41,584 nt of DNA. It comes from BS750m-G62 sp964577175. GTDB taxonomy: Bacteria; Planctomycetota; Phycisphaerae; FEN-1346. The number at the start of each line of letters is the position of its first letter. Positions within the stretch are counted from its first letter, which is position 1. The notes under the pieces were generated by a model, which searched no databases, was not told the origin of the DNA, and saw nothing but the letters and a program-made list of their open reading frames with translations. A program made the position numbers and the translations under genes. The stretch is from assembly GCA_964577175.1 (NCBI GenBank), contig CAZNYC010000017.1, forward strand, positions 1-41,584, written 5' to 3'. Positions 15,905 through 24,306 of the stretch are shown here, in pieces.

Positions 15905-18265
15905 ATGGCGAGCGAGCGAGATCGGTTTGGCAGGGGGACAGGCGGCGGTCGCGTGCAGCGGCTTGCTGCCGGTGCGATGGCCGTCCTGGTGGCGGCGGCA
16001 TGCGTCGCGGCGCTCGGCGAATCGGCCGGCGCCGTCGCGGCGGAGCCGATTCCTCCGGGCGAGTTCGTCGAGGTCGCCAGGGACGAGACGGGCGGCCACT
16101 TCTTCAGCCAGGTCATCCACGCTCCGCCCATCGACGGGCTCGTCTCCTGGGGCACGCGGACGCACCATCACCCCATCCGCGCCCATGAGACGCAGCACTT
16201 CCACCTCGAGGAGAACCGGTGGATCAACGCGTATCCGCCGGGCAAGGAGGACGCCTGGACCGGCGAATTCAAGTCCTGGCCGGGCTGGGGCATCTGCGCC
16301 CCCACGATCGACTTCTACGAACGCGACGGCGTCCGCATGCCCCGGCCGACGTGCACGTTCTACCAGACCTGCTGGGACGCCCACAACGAGCGGGTCCTCT
16401 TCTACGTCGGCTCGACGACGTTCGCCTGCGACCCGGCGGCCCGCACGTGGACCGAGATTCACGCGAAGTCGGACCCCGCCCAGCCGCCCGCGCTGCTCCT
16501 TTGGAGTTCGCTCTGCTACGACCCGGTGAACCGGCAGGCGCTGCTCTTCGGCGGCGGCGGGGTGGACGCCCCCGACGGGCGCCCGCACACCTGGGCCTTC
16601 GACGTGACGCGCGACGCGTGGCGCCGGCTCGACCTCGAGACGGAACCGCCCCCGCGGTGCAATTCCCGCATGGTCTACGATGCGAAGCACAAGACAATCG
16701 TCCTCTTCGGCGGCGACGGGCAGGACCGGGGCCTCGCGGATACGTGGCTCTTCGACGTCCGCAGGCAGCGGTGGCAGGAGCGCCGGCCCGACCGGGCCCC
16801 GCATCCCCGTTCCTGCCACGCCATGGCGTACTTGGAGCGTTCGGGCAAGGTCCTGATGGTCGGCGGCGTGCCGGTGGCCGACTACCGCGAGCAGCAGCGG
16901 CTGGCCCGCGAGGTCTGGCTCTACGACGCCGGCGAGAACACTTGGACGCCGCTCGATGCCCAGGCCCCCGAGTGCCACTGGGCATCCATGGAGAACGTGC
17001 CCGGCACCGACGAGGTCGTCCTCGTGACCGCGTCGAAGTACGACCACGGCCGGCGGACGTACCGGTTCCGCTGGAGCCCGGAGGTGGCCGAAGCCAAGAC
17101 GGACGGCTTCACCGCCGCGCGGCGGTGGGTCCTGAAGACCGACCGCACACCCGGGTGGTACGCCGACGTCCCGCCGGCCGACGCCGAGGCCCACGCGCGG
17201 TTCATCGCGGACCTCCCGGCCAACACCTGGGTCGAGGCCGAGCCGCCCAAGTCCACCAAGGGCCGCACGTGGGGCACCGCCATCTTCGACACCGACCGCG
17301 GCGTCGCGATGAAGTGGGGCGGGGGCCACTCCGGCTACCAGGGTACGGACATGGCCTTCTACGACGTGACCCGCAACCGGTGGACCATCGACCGCACGCC
17401 GGCCTTCACGCCGGAACCGTTCGGCCGCTGGGCCCGCCGGCCCGCCGGCCGGACCTTCTTCAACCAGCCGTGGACGCGGCACATGCGGCACACGTGCGCG
17501 TACGACCGCGTGCGGAAGGTCGGCGTCTTCACGGACGCGGGCGGCAGCCGCTGGTACGACCGCCAGGCCGACCGCGAGGTCAAGCACACCTGGCTGTACG
17601 ACCCGGCCGAGCGGCGGTGGCTGGAGCCGATTCCCCAGCCGTTCCCCGGCGGCGGGAGCGTCTCGCCCATCGCCGTCCCCACGCCGGGCGGCGTCATCGT
17701 GTACCAGCACGCCCCCGGCCGCACGTGGGAGGACTCCGGCCGCATGCACCGTTTCGTCGGCGAGGCGGGCAAGCCCGGGACGTGGGGATGGGAGCCGATC
17801 GAAATCGTCGGCGAGGCCCGCCCCTACCAGCGCGAGCACATGACCATCGTCTGCGACACGAAGCGCGACCGGCTCATCTTCCTCAGCCACGACCGCGAGA
17901 CGAAGACGCCCCGCCTCTGGTTCTTCGGGATGGACGAGCGGCGGTGGGTGCCGAACCCGGACCCGGCCGCCGGCGGCGTCAGCACCCGCGAGGCCGTCTA
18001 CGTGCCGGAGGCCGACGCCGTCCTCGCCTACGGGCCGGACCCGCGGCGGGAGGACGACCCCGTCTGGACACGCGTGTACCTGTGCGCGGAGAACCGTTGG
18101 GTGCCCCTGCGGGTCGAGACGCCGCGCATGAAGGTGCACGAGGTGGGGCTGGTGTACGACCCGTCGCACCGGGTGGCGGTGCTGCTGTGGCCGCCGAAGT
18201 TCGAGCAGGACATCCGCCCGCACCTGTTCCGGCTGGACGTTGGCGCGCTGGCGAGGCACCGATGA
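15905..18265 (+). CDS. Exported Kelch-type beta-propeller protein
   Basis: A 786-residue secreted protein. The N-terminus has a basic region, a hydrophobic core (about 19-37) and a cleavage site AVAA near 43-46. The rest is rich in Kelch-like blades with the pattern hydrophobic-GG, then W about 20 residues on: ALLFGGGGVDAPDG...TWAFD, IVLFGGDGQDRG...TWLFD, VLMVGGVP...VWLYDAGENTW. Similar blades recur in the second half (TWLYDPAERRW, LWFFGMDERRW, VYLCAENRW). It could form one or two propellers; galactose-oxidase-like copper residues were not identified, so a binding or structural role is as likely as catalysis. GGAGGGTC precedes the ATG. Substrate unknown. Confidence 0.82.
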   Translation: MASERDRFGRGTGGGRVQRLAAGAMAVLVAAACVAALGESAGAVAAEPIPPGEFVEVARDETGGHFFSQVIHAPPIDGLVSWGTRTHHHPIRAHETQHFHLEENRWINAYPPGKEDAWTGEFKSWPGWGICAPTIDFYERDGVRMPRPTCTFYQTCWDAHNERVLFYVGSTTFACDPAARTWTEIHAKSDPAQPPALLLWSSLCYDPVNRQALLFGGGGVDAPDGRPHTWAFDVTRDAWRRLDLETEPPPRCNSRMVYDAKHKTIVLFGGDGQDRGLADTWLFDVRRQRWQERRPDRAPHPRSCHAMAYLERSGKVLMVGGVPVADYREQQRLAREVWLYDAGENTWTPLDAQAPECHWASMENVPGTDEVVLVTASKYDHGRRTYRFRWSPEVAEAKTDGFTAARRWVLKTDRTPGWYADVPPADAEAHARFIADLPANTWVEAEPPKSTKGRTWGTAIFDTDRGVAMKWGGGHSGYQGTDMAFYDVTRNRWTIDRTPAFTPEPFGRWARRPAGRTFFNQPWTRHMRHTCAYDRVRKVGVFTDAGGSRWYDRQADREVKHTWLYDPAERRWLEPIPQPFPGGGSVSPIAVPTPGGVIVYQHAPGRTWEDSGRMHRFVGEAGKPGTWGWEPIEIVGEARPYQREHMTIVCDTKRDRLIFLSHDRETKTPRLWFFGMDERRWVPNPDPAAGGVSTREAVYVPEADAVLAYGPDPRREDDPVWTRVYLCAENRWVPLRVETPRMKVHEVGLVYDPSHRVAVLLWPPKFEQDIRPHLFRLDVGALARHR

Positions 18266-18293
18266 GGCCTGCGCCACGGCGGGGCACCCGGGC

Positions 18294-18406
18294 TGTCATT
18301 CCGAGCGGGCGTAGCGGGTCGAGGAATCTCGCCTTGGTGCCGTTCGGCCAACGTCACGACGAGATTTCTCCGCTCGGGCCCTGTGGGCCCTCGGTCGAAA
18401 TGACAT
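18294..18406. repeat. Family E imperfect palindrome between convergent genes
   Basis: Begins TGTCATTCCGAGCGG, ends GGTCGAAATGACAT, with GAATCTCGCC and GAGATTTCTCCGC inside. It is the same family as 4801-4910. It fills the whole gap between two convergent stops and may end transcription from both sides. Confidence 0.75.
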
Positions 18407-18428
18407 ATAAATCACCCGACGCGTCCGC

Positions 18429-19874
18429 TCAGATGTGCACGACCTCGATCCCCGCCAGGGCGCAGTACGCCTTGTACTCCTCCTCCAGGTCGCCCCAGAC
18501 GAGCAGTTGGTGGAAGCCTTTCGTGTCGCGGCTGTCTTCGACGCCGTCCACGGTGCACTCGACGCTGGTGCGGCACCCGCCGGAGGGCGGCGTGTCGATG
18601 TTGGCCACGATCTCGCCCGTGCCCAGGATGATCCGCGACGGGCCCGTGAACTTCATGATCGTGATGCGGTCGCCCACCGGCCAGAGGACCTGCATCGCCA
18701 CGCCGAGGTCCGACTCCGAATGGCTCCGCAGGATGAACGGCTCGGGGTCCTTGTCGCATCCCTTCAGGCGCGCCCCGCACGTGCAGTGGGCGGCCATCAG
18801 GGTGTTGCGGACGGTGTTCGGGGCCGGGTCCTGCATGAACCCGGGGCGGTTGAACAGCAGGTGCGTCAGCCGCTCGGAGATGGCGGCGTTCCAGTCGGCC
18901 TCGCACGAGCCCACGATGCCCTCGTCCCGGAAGTGCGACAGGGCCACGCACGGCGGCTGCATCTTCCGCTGGCCCACCGGGCCCAGGCAGTCCATCGAGT
19001 ATCCGTGGCAGTTCTCGTCCTGCATGACCTTGCGGCAGACGACGTAGTTCTTGGCGGCGGCGAGCAGGTCCTCGTCGGTCGGCTCAACGATTCTTTTGGC
19101 GTGTGCCTTGTACCACTTCGCCATCTCGCGAATCTCGTTGCTCTCTTTGACCTCCTCGTGCGCCTCGTAGAACGGCTGGTGCGGCACCCAGTGCAGCGTC
19201 GTGCCGATGCGCTCCAGTTTCTGGTCGTGCACCTTCTTGCCGCGCACCACGCAGATGCGGGTCCGGTCCATCTCCCAGCGGGTCTTGAGCATGCGGACGG
19301 CCGTGGCCAGCCACGCCACGTCCTGGGTGGCGCCGACGAACGCCTTCTTCGCCTTGCGGCTGTGCTGGAGGTGGCCCGTGAACGACGTGCCCATCGGCGA
19401 GAAGACGACGGTCGGCACGGGATCCTCGCCGCGCTCGTCGAGGAACTTGTTGATGTACTTCCACCCGGCGTTCAGCGACATGCACACGAAGAGCACGCCG
19501 TCGGGCTTCGCGTTGGCGATCTTCTCCTGCCAGGCCGCCAGCGTCTTGTCGTTGTGGATCGTCTCCTGCCGGATCGCCAGGTCCACGCCCTGGGCCTTGG
19601 CGGCCTTCTCGATCGTTTCAGTGTAGAGTTTCTGGTGGCCGGCGATGTCGTACGCCTTGCCGGGCCAGCCGAGCCAGTACTCCTTGACGTCCGGATGGGT
19701 GAAGGCGGCCATGATGCGGCACGGGCCCTCGGGCCCCGGCGCCTCGCCGGCCATGGCCGAGGCCATCCGGAAGACGCCCGCCTGGAGCGCCACGACCGAC
19801 GCCCCGAGGCCCTTCAGGAACCGCCGGCGGCTGACGTGCAGCGGACAACGCGTCGTGGGATTCTGCGCAGGCAT
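18429..19874 (-). CDS. TAT-exported L-fucose-isomerase-fold protein
   Basis: A 481-residue protein. Residues 1-43 are a twin-arginine signal (SRRRFLKGLG near 15, hydrophobic stretch, ASAMA before GE). The mature part resembles the L-fucose/L-arabinose isomerase fold: an N-terminal Rossmann-like part with DGVLFVCMSLNAGW near 130, a middle domain, and a C-terminal region with SHSESDLGVAMQVLWP, KFTGPSRIILGTGEIVANID and GFHQLLVWGD. Export by TAT is unusual for sugar isomerases, which are cytosolic; it suggests an extracytoplasmic sugar-handling role or loss of catalysis. Start at 19874 has GGAGAGGAG before it and a good promoter. Longer frames to 23411 cross the hyp genes and are rejected. Confidence 0.82.
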   Translation of the reverse strand: MPAQNPTTRCPLHVSRRRFLKGLGASVVALQAGVFRMASAMAGEAPGPEGPCRIMAAFTHPDVKEYWLGWPGKAYDIAGHQKLYTETIEKAAKAQGVDLAIRQETIHNDKTLAAWQEKIANAKPDGVLFVCMSLNAGWKYINKFLDERGEDPVPTVVFSPMGTSFTGHLQHSRKAKKAFVGATQDVAWLATAVRMLKTRWEMDRTRICVVRGKKVHDQKLERIGTTLHWVPHQPFYEAHEEVKESNEIREMAKWYKAHAKRIVEPTDEDLLAAAKNYVVCRKVMQDENCHGYSMDCLGPVGQRKMQPPCVALSHFRDEGIVGSCEADWNAAISERLTHLLFNRPGFMQDPAPNTVRNTLMAAHCTCGARLKGCDKDPEPFILRSHSESDLGVAMQVLWPVGDRITIMKFTGPSRIILGTGEIVANIDTPPSGGCRTSVECTVDGVEDSRDTKGFHQLLVWGDLEEEYKAYCALAGIEVVHI

Positions 19875-19939
19875 GGTTTTCTCCTCTCCGATTTGGCCGA
19901 GACGTGGCGGACCGCGCCCAGCGGTATGGGCGACGCCCT

Positions 19940-19969
19940 GTTCTAGCCGTATGAGGTCCGGCGCGTCAA
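19940..19969 (-). promoter_or_regulatory. Promoter of the TAT-exported isomerase-like gene
   Basis: TTGACG (19969-19964), 18 bp, TAGAAC (19945-19940) on the minus strand, about 65 nt before the start at 19874. Confidence 0.6.
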
Positions 19970-19987
19970 GGGCGTTTGCGGCGCGCT

Positions 19988-20082
19988 TCTCGATCCGGCC
20001 GCGGAAGCGGCCGGTCATCCTGGCCTGTCTTGGCATGTGCCATGGCGGATGGTGATAACCCGCCGCTGGCGCGGCGGGCCCG
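19988..20082. repeat. Family A REPIN-like doublet
   Basis: Left arm TCTCGATCCGGCCGC with palindrome 19995-20014, then TCATCCTGGCC. Right arm GGCGGATGGTGATAA with inverse palindrome 20059-20078. Centres 64 bp apart. It sits between two divergent promoters. Confidence 0.8.
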
Positions 20083-20114
20083 GGAAGCCGCGTCGCCACG
20101 CGCCCCCCTCGCGG

Positions 20115-20143
20115 TTGGCTTTTCGCCCCGCCGGCCCTAGAAT
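20115..20143 (+). promoter_or_regulatory. Promoter of the hypF operon
   Basis: TTGGCT (20115-20120), 17 bp, TAGAAT (20138-20143). The transcript should begin near 20150, which supports the GTG start at 20175 and excludes the ATG at 20037. Confidence 0.6.
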
Positions 20144-20174
20144 ATACGATTGTCCGGAACAGGGTGCACCAACT

Positions 20175-22523
20175 GTGAGCGCCGCCGACCGACATCCCGC
20201 CAGGACCCGGACCGCCGTCCGCCGGCGCGTCCGCGTGCGCGGCATCGTCCAGGGCGTCGGCTTCCGGCCGACGGTCTACCGCCTGGCCACGGAGCGCGGC
20301 TTGGGCGGCTGGGTCCTGAACGACGCCGAGGGCGTTGTCATCGAGGTCGAAGGCCCGGAGGCCGCCGTCGACGACTTCCTGCGGGCGCTGCGCGACGAGC
20401 CCCCGCCGCTCGCCGACATCACCGCCGTCGAGCCGACGGACGTCGAGCCCCGGGGCGAGACGGCCTTCCGCATCGAGGCCTCCGAGACCGGCCGGCGCCA
20501 GGCCCTCATCTCGCCCGACATGGCCGTCTGCGACGACTGCCTCCGCGAACTCTTCGACCCCGCCGACCGCCGGCACCGGTACCCGTTCATCAACTGCACG
20601 AACTGCGGGCCGCGCTATTCCATCATCCGCGACATCCCCTACGACCGGCCGAACACGACGATGGCCCATTTCACGATGTGTCCGGCGTGCCAGGCGGAGT
20701 ACGACGACCCGGCCGACCGGCGGTTCCATGCCCAGCCCAACGCGTGCTCCGTTTGCGGCCCGCGCCTGGACCTGCGCGACGCCGACGGCCGGCCCGTCGC
20801 GGGCGCCGACCCCGTCCGGACGGTCCGCCAGGCGCTTCTCGCCGGCCGGATCGTCGCCGTCAAGGGCCTGACGGGCTTCCACCTGGCGTGCGACGCGCGC
20901 AGCGACGGGGCCGTGGGCGAACTGCGCCGCCGCAAGGGCCGCGACCAGAAGGCCTTCGCCATGATGGCCGCCGGCGCAGGCGCCGTCGCCCCGCGCGCCC
21001 ATGTGAATGAGGCGGCCCGGGCCCTGTTGGAATCGATCCAGCGGCCGATCGTCCTCGTGCCGAAGCGCGACGGGCACGACCTCTCGCCACTCGTCGCCCC
21101 GGCGAGCCCGTACTTGGGGTTCATGCTGCCGTACGCCCCGCTGCACTATTTGATCTTCGAGGACGACTTCCCGCCCATGGTCATGACGAGCGGGAACCTG
21201 TCGGAGGAGCCCATCTGCCGCGAGGACGACGAGGCCCTCGCGCGCCTGGCGGGCATCGCCGACCTCTACCTGCTGCACGACCGGCCCATCCACACCGTGT
21301 GCGACGACTCCGTCGCGATGGTCCAGCGCGGCGAGCCGCTGCTGCTGCGGCGCGGGCGCGGCTGCGCCCCTCGTCCGCTCCGGCTTCCCGTGGCGGCGGC
21401 CGAGCCGGTCCTCGCCGTCGGGCCGGAACTGAAAAACGCCCTGTGCCTGGTGCGGGGGGAGGAGGCGCTGGTCAGCCAGCACGTGGGGGACCTCAAGAAC
21501 GCCCTGGCGGCCCGGTACTTCGAGGCGACCGCCGAGAAACTCCAGCGCCTCCTCGAGACCCGGCCCGCCGTCCTTGCCCACGACCTGCACCCGGCGTACC
21601 TTTCCACGCGGTACGCTCGGCGGCGGGCGCGGGACGAGGGGCTCCGCCTCGTCGGCGTCCAGCATCACCATGCCCACGTCGCCTCCGTCATGGCCGAGCA
21701 CGGCCTGACGGGCGAGGTCCTCGGGCTGGCGATGGACGGCACGGGGTACGGGCCCGACGGCACCGTCTGGGGCGGCGAGGTGATGAGGGCGTCGGCGGCC
21801 GGGTACACGCGGCTCGGGCACCTGCGGCCGATTCCGCTGCCCGGCGGCGACGCCGCCGCCCGGCACCCCGTCCGCACGGCCTGGGCGCTGCTTGTGGAGG
21901 CGTTCGGCCCCCAGGAGGCCGAGACCCACCGCGTGGGGCACCTGGCCTCGGACCGTGCCGACGACCGGGCCGTCTGGACGGAGGTGCTTGCGCGGGGCAC
22001 GGCGGCCCCGCGGGCCTCGGGCCTGGGGCGGCTCTTCGACGCCGTCAGCGTCCTGGCCGGCGTGTGTGCCGAGAACACCTACGAGGGGCAGGCCGCCATC
22101 GAACTCGAGGCCGCCGCCCACGACGTGTGTGACGACGCCTCGCCGTATCCGTTCAGTCTGACGGAACCGGCCGCCGGCGACGGGGGCGGGTGGGTCGCCG
22201 ACACGCTCCCGCTCGTCCGCGCCGTCGTCGCGGACGTCGAGACCGGATGCGGCGCCGCGGCGATCTCGGCCCGGTTTCATGCGACCGTGGCCCGGATGCT
22301 CCAGGCGGCAGCCCGCCGGGCGCGGGAGGAGACGGGCCTGGAGCGCGTCTGCCTCTCGGGCGGGTGCTTCGCGAACGCGCTCTTGGCCGAGCGGCTGGCG
22401 CCCGCGCTTGAATCCGACGGCTTCGCGGTGTACGCTCACCGCGACGTGCCGCCCGGCGACGGCGGCGTGGCCCTGGGCGAGGCGTACGTCGCCGCGGCGC
22501 AAACGACCGAGCCCGCTGCGTAG
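20175..22523 (+). CDS. hypF: Hydrogenase maturation carbamoyltransferase HypF
   Basis: A 782-residue cytosolic enzyme that makes and transfers the carbamoyl group for the cyanide ligands of NiFe hydrogenase. Domains in order: acylphosphatase (about 18-105, RVRGIVQGVGFRPTVYRLA); two zinc fingers with Cys119/122, 141/144 and 169/172, 191/194; YrdC-like domain (about 205-395, with MTSGNLSEEPI near 337); Kae1-like domain (about 410-775) with QHHHAH at 496-501 and CLSGGCFANALL near the end. Length matches the family. GTG at 20175 is chosen from the promoter position; the upstream ATG lies in a repeat. It is the first gene of hypF-hypC-hypD. Confidence 0.96.
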   Translation: MSAADRHPARTRTAVRRRVRVRGIVQGVGFRPTVYRLATERGLGGWVLNDAEGVVIEVEGPEAAVDDFLRALRDEPPPLADITAVEPTDVEPRGETAFRIEASETGRRQALISPDMAVCDDCLRELFDPADRRHRYPFINCTNCGPRYSIIRDIPYDRPNTTMAHFTMCPACQAEYDDPADRRFHAQPNACSVCGPRLDLRDADGRPVAGADPVRTVRQALLAGRIVAVKGLTGFHLACDARSDGAVGELRRRKGRDQKAFAMMAAGAGAVAPRAHVNEAARALLESIQRPIVLVPKRDGHDLSPLVAPASPYLGFMLPYAPLHYLIFEDDFPPMVMTSGNLSEEPICREDDEALARLAGIADLYLLHDRPIHTVCDDSVAMVQRGEPLLLRRGRGCAPRPLRLPVAAAEPVLAVGPELKNALCLVRGEEALVSQHVGDLKNALAARYFEATAEKLQRLLETRPAVLAHDLHPAYLSTRYARRRARDEGLRLVGVQHHHAHVASVMAEHGLTGEVLGLAMDGTGYGPDGTVWGGEVMRASAAGYTRLGHLRPIPLPGGDAAARHPVRTAWALLVEAFGPQEAETHRVGHLASDRADDRAVWTEVLARGTAAPRASGLGRLFDAVSVLAGVCAENTYEGQAAIELEAAAHDVCDDASPYPFSLTEPAAGDGGGWVADTLPLVRAVVADVETGCGAAAISARFHATVARMLQAAARRAREETGLERVCLSGGCFANALLAERLAPALESDGFAVYAHRDVPPGDGGVALGEAYVAAAQTTEPAA

Positions 22524-22547
22524 TCTGTGTTTAGCGCGCCGAAGTTG

Positions 22548-22680
22548 TCGCCCTGAGTGAAGCGAAGGGTCTCGCCGCCGGCCACGGCACGAGCCGTACC
22601 CGTGCCAGGGTGCGAACGACAAAGAGGCAACGGCCGCGGCGAGATTCTTCGGGCCGCGAGCGGCCCTCAGAATGACAACG
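22548..22680. repeat. Family E-related imperfect palindrome
   Basis: CCCTGAGTGAAGCGAAGGGT at the left and GAGATTCTTCGGGCC...CAGAATGACA at the right, with GTCTCGCCGCC and CGCGGCGAGATTC facing each other. Same broad family as 25648-25742. It lies in the 247-bp hypF-hypC spacer. Confidence 0.65.
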
Positions 22681-22702
22681 CGCAAGACGTACCATGAACG
22701 GT

Positions 22703-22732
22703 CGCGCGGTGGGCCGGGAGGCCCACCGCGCG
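22703..22732. repeat. Family B hairpin
   Basis: CGCGCGGTGGGCC pairs with GGCCCACCGCGCG around GGGA, a perfect 13-bp stem, 38 nt before the hypC start. Confidence 0.85.
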
Positions 22733-22770
22733 GGAAGTGAACCAACAACCATCCAAGGCAGCGATAACCC

Positions 22771-23001
22771 ATGTGCCTGGCCGTACCCGGACAAATCGTT
22801 TCCAAAGACGACGGGATGGGCGAGATCGACATCCGCGGCAACCGGCTGCGCGCCGGGCTCCTGCTCGTTCCGGACGCCGGCGTCGGCGACTGGGTCCTCG
22901 TGCACGCGGGCTTCGCCATCACGAAGGTCTCGCCCGAGGACGCCGCCGAAACCAACGCCCTCTTCGACGAACTGGAGGGCGTGGGTGGGGGTGAGACGTA
23001 G
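22771..23001 (+). CDS. hypC: Hydrogenase maturation chaperone HypC
   Basis: A 76-residue HypC/HybG protein. It binds HypD and the hydrogenase large-subunit precursor while the Fe(CN)2CO group is built and delivered. The diagnostic N-terminus MCLAVPGQI is present with the essential Cys2; GDWVLVHAGFAITKVSPEDA near 41 is the conserved second half. The size is normal. Only a weak AAGG precedes the ATG; a strong repeat hairpin lies just upstream. It is the second gene of the operon, before hypD. Confidence 0.95.
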   Translation: MCLAVPGQIVSKDDGMGEIDIRGNRLRAGLLLVPDAGVGDWVLVHAGFAITKVSPEDAAETNALFDELEGVGGGET

Positions 23002-23019
23002 CGCCCTCGCAGAACGTCC

Positions 23020-23047
23020 CGCGCGGTGGGCCTACCGGCCCGCCGCG
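23020..23047. repeat. Family B hairpin
   Basis: GCGCGGTGGGCC, TACC, GGCCCGCCGCG: a stem of about 11 bp with a G-T mismatch, 18 nt after the hypC stop. Confidence 0.75.
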
Positions 23048-23069
23048 TGAGAAGGCGATCCGGTTCGAG

Positions 23070-23152
23070 GTTGCCCGTTGAGCCGTCGACCGAAGGTCGA
23101 CGCCGACCGCCGTTGGGCGCAACCAACGAACGACTGCCGACGTACCGTCGGC
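23070..23152. other. Structured hypC-hypD spacer
   Basis: GTCGACC/GGTCGAC hairpin (23085-23101) lies inside a longer stem whose outer arms are GTTGCCC (23070-23076) and GGGCGCAAC (23115-23123). A second hairpin GCCGACG/CGTCGGC follows at 23136-23152. No gene is seen in this 216-bp spacer. Confidence 0.5.
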
Positions 23153-23182
23153 GGCGCAGCGCGAGCATCGTACGCTGAGTGA

Positions 23183-23212
23183 CGCGCGGCGGGCCGGGAG
23201 CCCCGCCGCGCG
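23183..23212. repeat. Family B hairpin directly before hypD
   Basis: CGCGCGGCGGGCC and CCCCGCCGCGCG around GGGAG-type loop. It ends only 5 nt before the hypD ATG at 23218, in the position of the ribosome binding site. Confidence 0.8.
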
Positions 23213-23217
23213 AAAGC

Positions 23218-24306
23218 ATGCCTATGCCCTCCATCGACCAACTCAAACGCGACATCGCCGACGCCGCCCGGGCCGTGCCCGGCGACGAGCCGATCGCCGT
23301 CATGGAAGTGTGCGGCACGCACACGGTGGCGATCCGGCGGTCGGGTCTGCGCAGTCTCCTGCCCGAGCGGGTCCGCCTCATCAGCGGGCCCGGGTGCCCG
23401 GTGTGCGTCACGAGTCAGGGCACGATCGACGTGCTCATCGACCTGGCCGGCGCGGGCGGCGTCACGGTGGCCACCTTCGGCGACATGGTCCGCGTGCCGG
23501 GCAGCACGTCGAGCCTGGAACGCGCCGGGGCCGAGGGCGGCAGCGTCGCCGTCTGCTACTCGGTGCTCGAAGCGCTGGACCTGGCTCGCCGCCGGCCCGA
23601 GGAGCAGGTCGTCTTCGCGGCCGTCGGGTTCGAGACGACCGCCCCCGGTACGGCCGTGGCGGTGGAGCAGGCCCGGACGGAGGGGCTGGCGAACTTCCGC
23701 ATCCTCTCCGGCCACAAGTGGATTCTGCCCGCCATGGACGCCCTGCTCGCGGGCGGCGAGGTCCGTATCGACGGGTTCCTCTGCCCGGGGCACGTCAGCG
23801 TCGTCATCGGCAGCGGGGCGTACAAGCCGCTGGCCGAGCGGTACAGCCGCCCCTGCGTCGTCGCCGGCTTCACGGCCGAGCAGGTGCTGGCGGGGGTGGC
23901 GGCCATCCTGCGGCAGTTGGCCGGCGGCGAGGCCCGCGTCGAGAACGTCTACCCCGAGGCCGTACGGGAGGAGGGGAACCCCGAGGCCCTCTCGCACATC
24001 GACCGCGTCTTCGCGCGGACCGACGCCGCCTGGCGCGGCCTCGGTACGATTCCCGGAAGCGGGATGGTCCTCGGCGAGGCGTTCGCCGAGGCCGACGCCG
24101 TCCGGTCGCTCGACCTTTCCTGGCCGCCGCCCGAGCCGGAGGCCGACACGCACGGGTGCCGATGCGGCGACGTCATCCGCGGGGCCATCCCGCCGCACGC
24201 GTGCCCGCTGTTCGGCACGGCGTGCACGCCGGCCCGTCCGCTCGGGCCGTGCATGGTCAGCCGCGAGGGATCCTGCCAGGCGGAGTATCGCTATGGACGC
24301 ACGTAG
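23218..24306 (+). CDS. hypD: Hydrogenase maturation Fe-S protein HypD
   Basis: A 362-residue cytosolic scaffold on which the Fe(CN)2CO moiety of NiFe hydrogenase is assembled together with HypC and HypE. Seen: MEVCGTHTVAIRRSGL near 29, LISGPGCPVCVTSQGTID near 54, CPGHVSVVIGSGAYKPL near 187, and the C-terminal cysteine set HGCRCGDVIRG, PHACPLFGTACTP, GPCMVSREGSC that holds the [4Fe-4S] cluster. Length is normal. ATG at 23218 or the ATG at 23224 could start it; no Shine-Dalgarno is visible because a repeat hairpin occupies the site. Its stop overlaps the apbE start by 14 nt. Confidence 0.96.
   Translation: MPMPSIDQLKRDIADAARAVPGDEPIAVMEVCGTHTVAIRRSGLRSLLPERVRLISGPGCPVCVTSQGTIDVLIDLAGAGGVTVATFGDMVRVPGSTSSLERAGAEGGSVAVCYSVLEALDLARRRPEEQVVFAAVGFETTAPGTAVAVEQARTEGLANFRILSGHKWILPAMDALLAGGEVRIDGFLCPGHVSVVIGSGAYKPLAERYSRPCVVAGFTAEQVLAGVAAILRQLAGGEARVENVYPEAVREEGNPEALSHIDRVFARTDAAWRGLGTIPGSGMVLGEAFAEADAVRSLDLSWPPPEPEADTHGCRCGDVIRGAIPPHACPLFGTACTPARPLGPCMVSREGSCQAEYRYGRT

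Noticed and set aside
20037..20174. ATG at 20037 as hypF start
   Set aside because: It lies inside a family A repeat and upstream of the likely promoter, and adds 46 residues not found in HypF.
18429..23411. A 1660-codon open frame on the minus strand
   Set aside because: Only the part from 19874 to 18429 has a ribosome binding site, promoter and recognisable protein. The rest is the antisense of hypF, hypC and part of hypD, kept open by GC-rich codon use.
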